From the NCBI GenBank assembly GCA_038503065.1, contig JBCAMK010000003.1:62001-126000 (forward strand): a stretch of DNA of 64,000 nt, written 5' to 3'. The translations under genes were made by a program, and so were the position numbers. Origin of the DNA: Paragyromitra xinjiangensis. Lineage: Eukaryota > Ascomycota > Pezizomycetes > Pezizales > Discinaceae. Position 1 is the first letter of the stretch. Every line of letters starts with the position of its first letter. Of this stretch, positions 37,952-49,631 are shown piece by piece. The notes below the pieces were generated by a model. That model searched no databases. It worked only from the letters and a program-made list of their open reading frames with translations, and was not told the DNA's origin.

Positions 37952-38220
37952 TAATAGGTATGGTGTGGGAAGGCGTAGGGGGTGAGCTGGGCAAGCTGGT
38001 TCACACCTTGGGCTGATTTGGCCAATTAAAATTCTAAAAACAGCAATTGAGGCTTGTGGCAACTGATTCAACTGACACAAATGAGTGGTTAGTGCCACAA
38101 GAATCGTAGTTTTCCTTCTGATAGCGCTTTTTGACTGTGGCTTTACTAACAAATCTTTTTTGAAGAGGGTGTGAACAAGCTTGCCCAGCTCACCCTCTAC
38201 GCCTTCTCACACCATAATAA
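37952..38220. repeat. Foldback/MITE-like element with about 55-bp terminal inverted repeats
   Basis: The left arm (37952-38007) contains ggtgtgggaaggcgtag and ggtgagctgggcaagct. The right arm (38168-38220) is its reverse complement with about six differences, including a continuous match over gtgagctgggcaagct. The interior of about 160 bp is AT-rich and non-coding. The size and structure fit a non-autonomous DNA transposon. Confidence 0.78.
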
Positions 38221-38851
38221 GAAACTAAAATCGCTTTGCTGGTAATGATTTACGATTCATACTTGCTTTGTCCTGGTTGACCTATACCTACCTGCACTCC
38301 TACGTTGTCACGAGTGGAGTAGGCAGAGTACTTCAACGGAACTAGGTATCTGTCAACGGTAGGCCAGATTTGCTGAATCTTGGGCCCCAATGTGTGCGTG
38401 TAATGACTTTCGAGGGCTAGGATTGGGTGCAATATTAGCCAAACCTCGACCCCGATTTTAAAATTTGGTACGTGTCGCCACACAGTTGCATTCTGCGATG
38501 CTGTCGGGATTCTATCCAGTGCTGGGAGTGGCCGTGCCGTGTCACCCCAAATTGGTCACTCCAATTGGATGAGTGGCATCTCGATTCCCTACTCACAGAT
38601 CCTGTTCTACTTGAGACAACATTTGTAGAGACTCTAAACCAAAAGGAACAACATTGAGACTACGCCGCTGGCTTGCTTCAATTCCATTTATCCGTATGCA
38701 AGGCTTGAGGGGTATTTTGATGCTTTCCTTTTTGCCGTGGTCGCAATATAAACCTATTCCAGGTCGCCACCAGGCTCGTGAGCTGATCGTTTATTCAATA
38801 ATTTCCTTCTAAACCCAGCACACACTATTAAATAGCAATTCAAGCAATACG

Positions 38852-41800
38852 ATGCATTTACAAGATACCGAGCCACCGTCTCACTCCACTAGGAGCCATT
38901 CAAAAGCTTCTCTAGTTTTAGAAACTGCGCAAACCCCGCCGAGCAGCGTAAACAGTGGCATTACTGAAGATCACAGACCCTCCCCGAAACCCTCTCCTAG
39001 CAGATCGCGGTTAAGCTTCGGCAGTTCAAGGCTATCGCGTTTCCTCTCACCCTCAGGAAGCCCAAGCTCAAGACGCGCATCACTTTCCTCGAACGGTCTT
39101 CGCGGCTCCCCTGAGCCATCAGATACAGGAAAACTAAATGATCTTCGCTCAGAAATCAGTAGTAATAGCTCTGCTTCACAAATACGTTCCACGGTCCGCG
39201 GCCTGGCGAAACGATTTGACAAAGTCGCAATTTCCTCGAGTGTTGGGTCACTGATGGACCGTTTGTCCCCCGCTCCTCAAGAAACAAAATATATTTCAGT
39301 CGATGAATTGGATAAGCGAGGTAGGAAATATGAGGTAGTCCTTCAGGCTGCATTAGGTATTTCGGAGCAGCTACAGGTGAGGTTCTTCGATAAGCATAGG
39401 GATGCTATTAGAAACGATATGAGGGCCCAAAATTTGGAAGCACAGAATGCTAGAATCAGAACACTGGATCACCAAATGTTTATCACAGTTGCATTCTATA
39501 GCAATAGTGGAATAGGTAGTGGAGCTGTTTCGTAAACAGAAGGTATTCTCGTTAACAATCTCTAGGTAAGAGTTCATTGATAAATGCATTGTTAGATAGT
39601 CAATGTATAACTCCGACGGTATGTGAAATCTCATCAACCGTTCCAACATCTTCAGACTAACGTTACAATTTGTAGAGCGACGGCACCCCCTGCACAGCCA
39701 TTCCTATCGAATTCAAAGCGCGAGATCGAGGCCAAAATATGAAAAAGAATTACACGGTAATTGCAGATGTTTTAACCGATGAAGAATGGCTCCCAGTCGC
39801 ACAAAAATTTCTCGAAGACCTACACCAGAGCTCTCCCGATACGAAAGCCGAAATAGCTAGAGATATTCTACAATCTTTGTTTGATCTACCGGAAGATGGA
39901 ACACCGATAACCTTAGCAATGATCGAGAAGCTACCATTAAACTACGCAGAATCAACGAGGTTTAATAAGCGGTTTGCTACACAGGAGCTCTCCGAGCTCC
40001 GGGGGCATGTTGAAAATCTCAATGCTTTCTATTGGCCAGCGTTAAAGAGGATCACGTCCGTCGACTATCCGCCGGTTTTTCTCATGCGCTAACTTGCCGA
40101 TTTTCAGGATATATATGGATTCTCCGGTTTTGAATACAGGTGTAGTCTTGGTCGATCTTCCCGGTAAGCCAACTAAACCCCATTAAGCGTTTGCCATACT
40201 AATTCTGTCCAGGATCGGGAAATATTGATCCTGCCAAAAGGGAGATTGTCAATAGCTATCTGAAAACTTGCAATACCGTTTTTATTGTGTCTAACGCTCT
40301 TCCGGCTATGGATAACTTCAATCTTCTATTATCAGATTCTATGATAAAACCTATTGCTCGTCGGGCGCAGTTAGACGGCTCTTCTAAGATATCCTTTATC
40401 TTTACTCAAACAGACGTACAACTACAACCAGCCCTTCCCCGCTCCATATGGACCCAGAGCTAACTTTGATGTTTAGAAAATTACAGAATTTGCAAACATC
40501 CCAAACTCGAACAAGTATGTCAAGGCACCCTCGAGACTCTTTAGGAAATGTGATATATCCTGACCCTGTAAAGGAGGGAGGTCATCCAACAGCACATTGG
40601 AGAAACTCGACAACAATTCAGTGACTCATCGCAATCCCATTTTCGTCAAGCTGAAGTGTTCTGCGTCTCCAGTCTGGAATATCAATACCAGCATAAACGA
40701 TTTGCCAGACCAAACACAAAGCCATGTTTAAGTATCGACGATTCAGAGATCCCAGCACTGAGAAGATTTATCCAAACGAAGGGCTTGCAACAAAGGGAAT
40801 TGATCGTCAGGACCCTCGTGGATGGCAATATAAAGACTTTCATAAACTCTGTGCAAGGTTGGTGTGAAAACAAGGAGTTTGCACCACCGGAAACCCATCA
40901 CTTTAACGAATTCGAGAAGGTATGTTGTAATCTGTAAAGTAGAGATATTCTGATCAGCATCACCCCACGTATTTGTGTCATTATTTTTAATTTCATATCA
41001 AGGGTTTTTACGACGTTATCGCTACACATGGATGGGAATTGCTCACTGATAGCGTTAGGGGCTTCAAGGGTGGGACTGGTATGTTGAATTATCCCTCCAA
41101 CCACTCAGCGAGAATAAGGGTTTATACCATACTGATCTCTCAAATTAGACGAAGCAATCGAGGAGGCTTTGGTGGATGCTAAGGAGGTGACTGTAAACTG
41201 GGCTAAAGTCAGAACCCCCTCCGAATTCTATCAACTTAGCTTGAACTAACCTGTAAATAGTACAAGCATAGTAAGTATCTCTAAAAGATACACCCCAAGG
41301 TTGAACCTTCTAAATCAACTTTATGAATTGTACAGACACCTTTAAAGCGGCATGCAACAAGAAAGGAGACAGGGAGGAGAATCTTACATACATAGTTCAT
41401 TTAAACGAGGATCTCGCAGGTCCAATACGTAACCGGATCGCCGACCCTTGGGAGAGGAATTTTTATTTACAACCACAGATCTTAAGAGGTTTAACAAACT
41501 TTGCTTGCCAAAAAATCTATGGTAAGAAAGCCAGACGCTCTCCTAGATCCATGTCTTCGCCACTAATTCACACACTCAATTTCAGATTCAGTCAACAATA
41601 TCGGCCACGAACTCGAAAACTTACGTCTACAAATTGATGATGTAGTAATCATGCAAGAGAAAACATGGAACGATAGTTTAGAGTATGTAACGCTGAGAGA
41701 TCACCCACGGAACATATTGAAGCAAGAACTTAATGGTCAACTCATGCAAATAGCAAAATATACGAACGGATATTTATATACAAAAACGAACCATTGGTGA

Positions 41801-42211
41801 GGGAGAAAATGGTGCCCACCTATGAAAAATGCGTAAATATTGGAGGTTTGTTTCACCCCGTAGCAAAGTATAGCTAATAGCAAAGCTGATAACTAAATAG
41901 GCGGAGGAGCAAAGGCAGCAAGAGATGCGGTTGTGAGAGATGCTGTTCCTAAAATTATGAGAGAGCACTATAACGAGTTATGCGGGGCTGCTTTCCAGGA
42001 GCTTGACCAGCTCGTGGTTAGTATAAAAAACGGCCTAACAGCGCAATTAGGGGAGATACTGGGTACAGTCAAGTTCAATCATTTCTCTACCCCAGAAATG
42101 ACCACAACGGACCTTAACATGATCAAATCTGAGCTACTTGGGCTTTCGAAGTTCATGGGGGAGCTCGAAGAAAGGGTTAGACAGCTGCGAGCCCCAGAAC
42201 CTTGCGAGTAA
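38852..42211 (+). CDS. Large SLIP-GC/dynamin-like GTPase, 856 aa, 14 exons
   Basis: Dynamin-superfamily GTPase resembling the nuclear GTPase SLIP-GC group. Exons: 38852-39515, 39566-39618, 39676-40055, 40108-40163, 40213-40415, 40477-40514, 40574-40919, 41003-41078, 41149-41207, 41261-41270 (10 nt), 41336-41521, 41586-41682, 41754-41845 and 41901-42211. Residues 1-140 are a Ser/Pro/Arg-rich, probably disordered head (RSRLSFGSSRLSRFLSPSGS). The P-loop is built across intron 1: SNSGIGKSSLINALL at about 217-231. G2 is likely SDGTPCTAIPIEF, G3 VLVDLPGSG and G4 FIFTQTD. The REVIQQHIGETR and FCVSSLEYQ region and a helical C-terminal half (AACNKKGDREEN, AAFQELDQLV) follow. The first Gly of the GxxxxGKS motif is Ser217. 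The 10-nt exon is supported by phase and by sequence on both sides but is the least certain part. Role unknown in fungi. Confidence 0.87.
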
Positions 42212-45200
42212 GATAGGCAGATGTTTTGAGGATAGAGGTTGGTGGGGCTACTAGAAGATTAAGGCGGGGGTTTAATGCCTAGCTGTATATTATTTTCCTA
42301 CTTTTCACATATTAGCAAAAAAAGTTGAGCAGAGGAAGGGTACTCACCGAGCTGTGTTTGATGACAGGAGATAGTTATCTAGTGCAGAAGTTCATGCATA
42401 TGGGACCAGTTTCTCTCAACTCTAGAACAATGGTGTAACACGACCAACTTCTATACCTCATTAGTAATAAAAACTCCTCTTTATCGCGGTCTCGATTAAT
42501 TGAGGGGTTGATTTTTTTTTAGAATACCGCCCCTGACGGCCCACGACGTGCGGCAAAAAAGGAACGTGAACGCCTGGAACTTAAAAGCCAAGAGTAAAAG
42601 ATTTAACATGCATATAACTCTGAGGAGTGCATAGCCACAAACTCAGTCAATCAAGGAAGCAACTTTCTCTAGTATCTGCAATAGGCTTATAGATATACTT
42701 CTCGAGTGATTTCAGATGAATCCAATGCCTGCGGTTCTTGACGGTTTTGGTAGCCCCGCGTCAGATTCGGTGACATTAATTGGATACCGGAAAGAACCAC
42801 TCCCCTTCGGGAAATAGGTGGCTCCCACGGAAAAAGGAGATCCGCCAAAAGATTACTCTCACTAGGGGCAGACCATTCTAGGCGAATTATTCTATTGGAA
42901 TACACTGAACAAGTTGTGCTGAGCCGCAGGGGTGTGCTTCCGGAGTGCATCTTAATAGCTTTTAGGCTGCTCTAGATTTATTAAATTCCAGGATGTTTCA
43001 GGTCCGTTGTGGCAGTCCTTTGTTTTTATAGCCATATCCCTTTAGATCGATTTTTTCTGGTTGCAATCACGGTGTCAAGAACCGTCTAGACCTCTAGCAA
43101 ATTCTTTAAAATGATATCAATTTTCGAATTTACTCCTGTCCTCGGAGGCGCCAAGGATATCTATGTCATAACGTTGTTTCTTAAGTTAGTAATATCCGAG
43201 TGAAGCGCCTCTAGACTAGACTTACAGTCAAGAAAATCAAAACACAATCCGTGAATTTCCTACCCACAAGTATCTAAGCCTTCAAGTCTCGCGAACTAAT
43301 AGATATTGTATATTTTACTGGTAACTCTGCATGATGCTTCGGGCAAACAGCTTCACTCTGAAGAAATCAGGTGGGAGCGGCAAGAATGTCTCTTGAAATC
43401 AGATTTACCAAAGCTAATCTGGTTGCTCTAGACTGAGAACTCGCTTGGCTAACACGGATTATTTTTAACCTCTATTTTGTTTGTCCGTGATACTTCACCT
43501 TTAATTCACCGTCATATTCGGAGGTTATCCTGGATGAAGGTAACAGCGGGAAGATAAAAAAACGCTGTCGAGCCCAGGGCTGAGTGGATTCGCCAATCGA
43601 AATGAATGTAGTACAACATCCACTCCTGTTATCCCCAGCATGTATGCCGTCCGCATAAGAGTTGGATCCAGAGGGTGGTCTGGACATACTGAAGCGAATC
43701 CGCCGCGAATCAGCGTGCGCAGTCAACGGCTACGCGATGCATGGAGATTGTGATATCAGTTAGCTGAGCAGTGAAGATTCAGAGTTATTCGAACGGAATA
43801 TCGCTAACGGTGATCCCATCTCCGGCCTTCAGTTACGGCTCTGTTGACCGCGGTCGAGTCTCCATTGCGTTTCCGGGCGGCTATTTTGTCATGTCGGTGT
43901 TTGAGCACTCGTATCACAATACACGTGATTTGAAAGTCGAGAACCTCCAAGACCTGGGAAACCGGTCAATAACCTGTTTAAATATCGCACCGTGTTTACT
44001 TTTTCGGTAAGCTAACAAGTAACCTAGGCATTTTTCCGGATGTTTTAGTTGGTGCCATCCCTACGCACCATCGTGGCAGAGGAGTTGGTATGTACTTGCT
44101 ATTTTCAAGATATCCAGTGCAGGCGGTCTTCTGGTCTTGGAAGAGGGTGACTTGACTCGCGATCTTTGATCTCTCTCTCTGCGTCCTATGAGACCATTCA
44201 ACAGTGAACCAAGAACCTTCGTAGACGACCTACGCGTCGAATTCCCTATCGAGGCATAAGGTTGCACATATGTCTTAGTCCTGAGGTACAGTTGAGATTC
44301 TAGAACAGTTCCTCCCTGGAGCGTTCCGCTTCGCCTAGAGCAGCCCAGAGCAGTCCACAACCTACACAGCCAGGAGTTGGATTCGAACAATGGCTTGTAT
44401 GTGGAGATCGACAGTTGGGAGTTCAAACAGAATATTTTTGTTTCCCACCTGCTTCACTCTCCTGAAGTTGTCTATTACTACGGAATTAGTACTTGATAAT
44501 ATTGCGGTTGAAGCGGGAAAGGCACGTAAATTGACGCGGCTGTTGTCTCGCCTATCGTACCTAGTCAGAGTAAAACCTCTGGCCCGAGCGCAATCCAGTT
44601 CTACAGTTTGAGGGTGAAGGTCTTGAGGGATGACTGTCCACATCATGAATTGCTTGAGGTTCTTACGCGTTGGTGTGGTCGGTGGACGGTTTCATGCTGG
44701 TCGTTAAGGCAGAATCAAGTAACCGGGGTCTCAATCGAACACAACTCAACCCGGTCAAGCCGACATGTGCTGCGGAACACAATCTGTGTGGTAATATTCA
44801 CTGAAACACTGACGAGTATCTCAATCTGACTCTTCAGCGTGGCCTGTCTTCATAACGGTCGTTTTCCCAGGATTGTGTGGTTTCGACATGCTCAAGGTTT
44901 CACCACCACCTGCGTGACGTCTTTTCATCCAACTAATCCTCTGTGGAGAAACAGCCGCGATTGCTGGTTAATTCTTGCGTGCGTTAAACTAGCGATTTCC
45001 AGGGATTCTCCGCAAACAACCGATATCGCGTCAGTAGTTTGAAGAGTGGAGTCCGGGGTTAGATACTTCTCTCAGGATTTGGGCGGATAGTATGGACATG
45101 AGCGTATGTTGCCCTTTCTCTCGTGATATCTAAGCAGGAACACCCTGCACGGATGCTCATCAATGATGGACCCGCTTTTCAGATGAGCCTCGTCCACTTT

Positions 45201-45739
45201 CCTGACAAGAATCTGAGACCGATTTTCAAGTCTTATGCTGTAAATCGCCCCTCAACCGAGAGACTCTGTGTTGGTCGCGATTGGTGCCATCGGACTAAAG
45301 CCGGCCTCTTACTGTTGTGTATCACCTTACAGTACTCGTCTAGTTCTCCTAGAGTGTAGCTATTTATGCATGTCGCTCATAGCAGTCCTGTTACAGAAAA
45401 GCCTAGATCTTGGCTTGTGCCGTTGAATGAACCACTTTCCAGCAGGCCAGTGCGCAAGAGAGGAGGAAGGCAATGAGGCGTCACTCGATGATCAACCTTA
45501 AACCACACAGTCGGTACCCCATGGCTTCTTCAAATTTAGATAAAGGGGACACTGCCCAACCTTGGAGACTATATAGAGGCCCTCGCTCGTCCGGATACTA
45601 CACTTACTTGCGAAGAGAGGCTTGAACGTTAAAGAGTCCTTTCCGGTGTATTCCTTCCTGGTCCATTCTTGAAGAAGGATCTGCGGATATCCCTAAACCC
45701 ACTACCTAATCTGACGCCTTCGAGATCGCCAAAGCAGTA
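42212..45739. other. Intergenic, no gene seen
   Basis: About 3.5 kb. Many open frames of 70-120 codons overlap on both strands (for example 44061-44426 and 44362-44646), none with family motifs or intron-supported extension. No clear inverted or tandem repeat was seen. Confidence 0.5.
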
Positions 45740-47132
45740 ATGGATTTCGCCAGTCACGTGCCTAATTACGTCAACCCGGAGAGTCTTGGAGGGATGGTAC
45801 TGGCAGTTAATGTGGCTTGTTGTACTATAGCTACAGTTTTTGCAAGCATTCGGTTGTTTGTTAGGATAAAGATTCTGCATTCTGCAGGATGGGATGATTT
45901 GGCAACAGCTTTGGCAACGGTAAGCTAGTTTGTCTCTTGAAATTACTCAGCAAATCGGTGTTTAACGGTTTTTGTTTGTTGCTAGATTATGTTTATCATA
46001 AGCTGTGTTCTTTCGAGCATTGGTAAGTCTATTACGGTTTTATCAACTATTTTGGGTACAATTCTTACTGTTCGCTTAGCTAGTACTCAGTACGGATTCG
46101 GAAAACATATATGGGACATCGAACCGAGGCTACTCACTTCCCAGCTAAAGGTAATCCACAGCATTCCAACTCGGAGAATATTGATTCTGATTTCTAAACT
46201 TGTAGCTGTCTCTCACAATTGGTTGTCTCTATAATCCGATTATGATGGCTATCAAACTATCCATCCTTTTTTTCTACCTACGGATATTTTCGTCCCCGAC
46301 TTTACGAAAAATTGTTTTCGGGATGATAGCCTTAACCGTCACCGCTACCATAGCTTTTACATTAGCATCTTTGCTACGATGCGCTCCGGTCTCATTCTAT
46401 TGGAATAGAACAATTCCCGGCGGACATTGTATCGATTTGGAGATACTTATTTATGTTAATGCGGTCTTTGGAATCGTTACGGATGTGGCGATATGGGCGC
46501 TGCCGATCCCAATATTGAGGAGTTTGGATCTTAATCGAAGAAAGAAATATGCTCTGTTTTTTGTGTTTTCCTTGGGGTTATGGTAAGAAACTTTGGTCCA
46601 ACATCTTTCCTTTATGAATACTGGCTAATTTCATTTTTGTCCTAGTGCATGTATTGCTAGCATACTCCGACTACATGTACTCCGTTATGTTAGAATTTTC
46701 TCTGATGCAACTTGTATGCTCCCTTCGTCTCTTCCTTCATCGTAGTTCGATTATATGAATATTCGAATAAATCACTAACATATCCCAGGGACCAACGTAG
46801 GAATCAACATATGGTCCCAGATCGAGATATCCACAGCCATAACCTGCGCCTGCCTCCCACCCTTAAAACCTCTTCTCTCCAGAATATTCGGCGGGATCTT
46901 CGACTCCAACAGAGGAACATACCTAAACAGTGAGAACAGTCGCGTTAAAAACAGTCAAGATATCTATGCGCCTCAGCAACCACCCATGGGTGAAATTCCC
47001 AAGGGCTCACCTGCCCCGAAGGCGAACGTGGAGGAGATATTACCGCAGGGCGGAACTGGTTTCGAAATGGATATTGAAAGTGGGATGTTTAAAGGCGCTA
47101 TAAATGTTACTGCTAGCTTAGGTCCGCCCTAA
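45740..47132 (+). CDS. Rhodopsin-domain seven-TM integral membrane protein, 358 aa, 6 exons
   Basis: Fungal-specific integral membrane protein with the 'rhodopsin domain' seen in many Pezizomycotina paralogues. Exons: 45740-45919, 45986-46022, 46080-46150, 46206-46582, 46646-46713 and 46789-47132; introns are 55-75 nt. Seven hydrophobic segments can be traced, starting MVLAVNVACCTIATVFASIR and ending in AITCACLPPLKPLLSRIFG. Family marks are the WDDLATALA after TM1, QYGFGKHIWDI, the TM3 YNPIMMAIKLSILFFYLRIF, the Cys in RCAPVSFYWN, the GHCID loop and the DATWTNVGINIWSQIEIS segment completed by the fifth junction. The cytosolic tail of about 80 residues is Pro/Gly-rich. No retinal-binding Lys is evident, and ligand and signalling role are unknown for this family. 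Confidence 0.9.
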
Positions 47133-48279
47133 GAAGGTTAAATGTCCTTATTTTTATGTCTTGATGTGGAGCGGAGCGATTTGATTTTTACTGCTGTTTT
47201 TTATGGTTTCTTGGTTTCTTGTTTCTTGGTTCTTGGTTTCTTGGTTTCTTGGTTTCTTGGTTTCTCGGTTTCTCGGTTTCTCGGTTTTTCGGTTTCTGGT
47301 TTCTGGTTTCTTGGTTTCTGGTTTTTTCCTTCTCGAGATATTCTCATGGGGTTTATCCCTCTTATTCGAATTTTCTTGTAAATATTTATTTTTTCCTAGA
47401 TGTAACAGGGTTATATCTTGAGTTTGTCGATAGGTTTGGGGGCACATTTACATACGGGTTGGCTGGCAATGCATGGTTTTGACGAATTTACGTTTTTTTC
47501 GGTTTGATTTATGATATCATAATTCTGTATTTATAGTCTTGTAATTGATATGGATGAGATTATTCGGGTATATGTGTATGACGTGTATGGATTTTTCCAT
47601 GATTACAGACTTCAAATTTGGCTGTTTAGTAATGATCTGTGGAACCGTACATGTATTAAGTTCCCTACGCCGCTAGTGCTGAAAGAGTGATAAGGAATTT
47701 CAATGTAGAAGGCTGTACGTACACTCACGTCAGAAAAGTCCTGGCACCCCAAAGCTCGACTACTGGAGAACTTAGACTGCAGCTGATGATAATAAAAATT
47801 AGGAGGACATTATTTGGCATCGTAGGATTTATAGAACCTATTCTTTTTTATCATTTGCCCTCTGGGTTGCTTCCTGCGACTGTTTGGTTGCAGCGCTGAA
47901 TTAACAAGGGTATCGGGGCTTTTCTTACGGGACTGTACTTAGAGCACCGATATATGTGGGAAATCATGGGTATGGTCGTGTATCAAATTTTGCGAGTGAT
48001 ATGCTATGATATAAATTGATCAGGCATATCCAACCATTCCGGCTATGGCACTCTGTACTATAATTTAACCGTCAATTCAGTAACGGGTACTCGGTTAAAA
48101 CACTACTAGCGAATGGCTTCCGCATCTACATCCTTCTTAACAAAACCTAGTAGTAAAATGTAGTATCAAAATCCTATTTTGATTGATGTCTATCAAAGAA
48201 CTATCTTGTTAAGCTATACAAATATGAAAAGAAGAATAAAGACCAAGATCTAAACCAGTACAAGTAACCACCCGTTGGA
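47133..48279. other. Intergenic between convergent genes
   Basis: Holds the tandem repeat at 47204-47325 (listed separately) in the 3' flank of the rhodopsin-domain gene, then AT-rich sequence up to the stop codon of the LPMO-like gene. No supported gene. Confidence 0.55.
47204..47325. repeat. Degenerate (ggtttctt)n tandem repeat
   Basis: About 122 bp of 7-8-bp units ggtttctt, ggtttctc and ggttctt in tandem, about 70 bp past the stop codon of the upstream gene. All frames across it are open on the plus strand, giving Trp/Phe/Leu/Val repeats that are an artefact of composition. Confidence 0.9.
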
Positions 48280-49631
48280 CTAATTTCTACCAGTATTCCT
48301 CCACCCCCAGCTCCTTCCACCACGAATGTGTCCACGCCTCCCAGTAGCAGACGCAGAAGGTGATACGGAGGTAGATACAGGCACAGTGGCAGATGCCGAA
48401 TCAGTAGCGACAGGAGCAGCCTCACTCGTGGCAGCAGCGCTAGTACTAGCTACGACAACAGTGCTGAGAGTAGAAACAATACTGCTCGTGGGAACTTCAG
48501 TAGGGACCTCGGAGGTGGTAACATCAACCTGGATAGCAGCAGCAGGAGCGTTGCCAACGCTGGCTACATTGGCGCTCGACGTTTGATTATGGCCATCCTC
48601 GAAGATATCAGTTTGGGCACCCTCGAAATATCCGTACCCGGTGTTGTATGTCGGTGCATAGTGTGCTGGTTCAAACATGTTGTTTCCTTCCAAGTTCTTC
48701 CAGTACATGGGAGATTTGGCTCCCTTGATACACTTAGCCGTGTTGCCTTCGCAGTTAACGGGGGCTACCGGCCTGCCGAGAGATTGGGTGTTGGTAGCGC
48801 CTGTGACGTGGCAGACGAAGGGAGCCATATACATTTGGTCAGTACCACCGATAGATTTGTGGATCCAGAACCTAAATGTTCGTGTCAGTCTCTTCAATCA
48901 AAGCAGCGGATATGTGCAAGGAAGCGCCTACCATGAGCACATGCATCTATCATTTGGACACGCTGGAAGATCAGGAACATGGTAAGTCTCCAACTGGCGG
49001 GCAGGACTGTCGTGAACAACCGAGAAAATCACGAAATCCTCAGGCTTTACGGCTCGGGGATCGCTCTTGTAGGCAATAGCAAGGGCGCTTCCAGCGACAT
49101 CAGTTCTTGCGGGAGCATGCATGTCTAAGAGGACCCGCATGTTAGTAAAGTTCAAATGAAGTGTCTCTAATGTATAGCTTCTAGACTTCAATGGGCCAAC
49201 TCACTCCCCCATCCGTTTTCATTGAGCCATGGGTCAGGTGCCACCCTAGGATTCGCATCTTTGAATCCCCTACCAAGAGTAGTGAAAGCCTTGTTAGAAG
49301 AAATCTCAACATCTACTTGACCGTTGGCGGGGAGCGCAAAGCTTTCGTTGTCCGCAGGAGGGTTATCGATATTTCCGTGCCACCACCTATGCAAGCCTTA
49401 GCATTCTATTGAAAACAGCGCGGTAGCTGCCGTGTATCAACAAGCACATATGAAGCCTTACCATTGCTGAAATGTATAATCCTGAAGAGGCTGACTGGCA
49501 TTGTCGCTGTTGATATTGGTAGGGTCAAGACCGAACAGCGAAGGCATCCACGGCGCCAAGTGGGCGTTGGATGTCAACACCTGGGACAAAACCAACGGGA
49601 TCAAGACCGGGAGGTTCTTGAGAATAGCCAT
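48280..49631 (-). CDS. AA14-like lytic polysaccharide monooxygenase, 378 aa, 4 exons
   Basis: Secreted copper enzyme candidate of the LPMO type, closest by pattern to family AA14 (reported as xylan-active). Minus-strand exons: 49631-49462, 49386-49205, 49124-48932 and 48871-48280; introns are 60-80 nt. The signal peptide ends TSNA, leaving His24 at the mature N terminus (HLAPWMPSLFG), as required for the histidine brace. The second His ligand would be His120 (NMHAPARTD, mature 97) and the axial Tyr would be Tyr196 (DQMYMAPF, mature 173). This fits the ligand spacing I recall for AA14 (1/99/176). Other marks are FQQWWWHGN, ALAIAYKSD, VKPEDFVIFSV, CPNDRCMCSWFWIHKS and KSPMYWKNLEGNNMFEP. After about residue 270 comes a Ser/Thr/Ala/Val-rich linker and a short basic end (GRRGHIRGGRSWGWRNTGRN). 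Confidence 0.82.

Larger units (their letters stand above)
35059..38851. other. Gene-poor intergenic block rich in foldback elements
   Basis: About 3.8 kb without a supported gene. It holds three distinct inverted-repeat elements (listed separately at about 36090, 36447 and 37952). Short open frames such as 36962-37189 and 37844-38152 lie in or beside these repeats and have no motif. The first part is the promoter side of the L-amino-acid oxidase; the last part is the promoter side of the GTPase gene. Confidence 0.55.

Noticed and set aside
42212..45739. Open frames of 70-120 codons as genes
   Set aside because: They overlap on both strands, show no motif, and could not be extended through plausible splice sites.
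47203..47482. Overlapping Trp/Phe/Leu-rich open frames
   Set aside because: They are the translation of the ggtttctt tandem repeat in three frames, not a protein.
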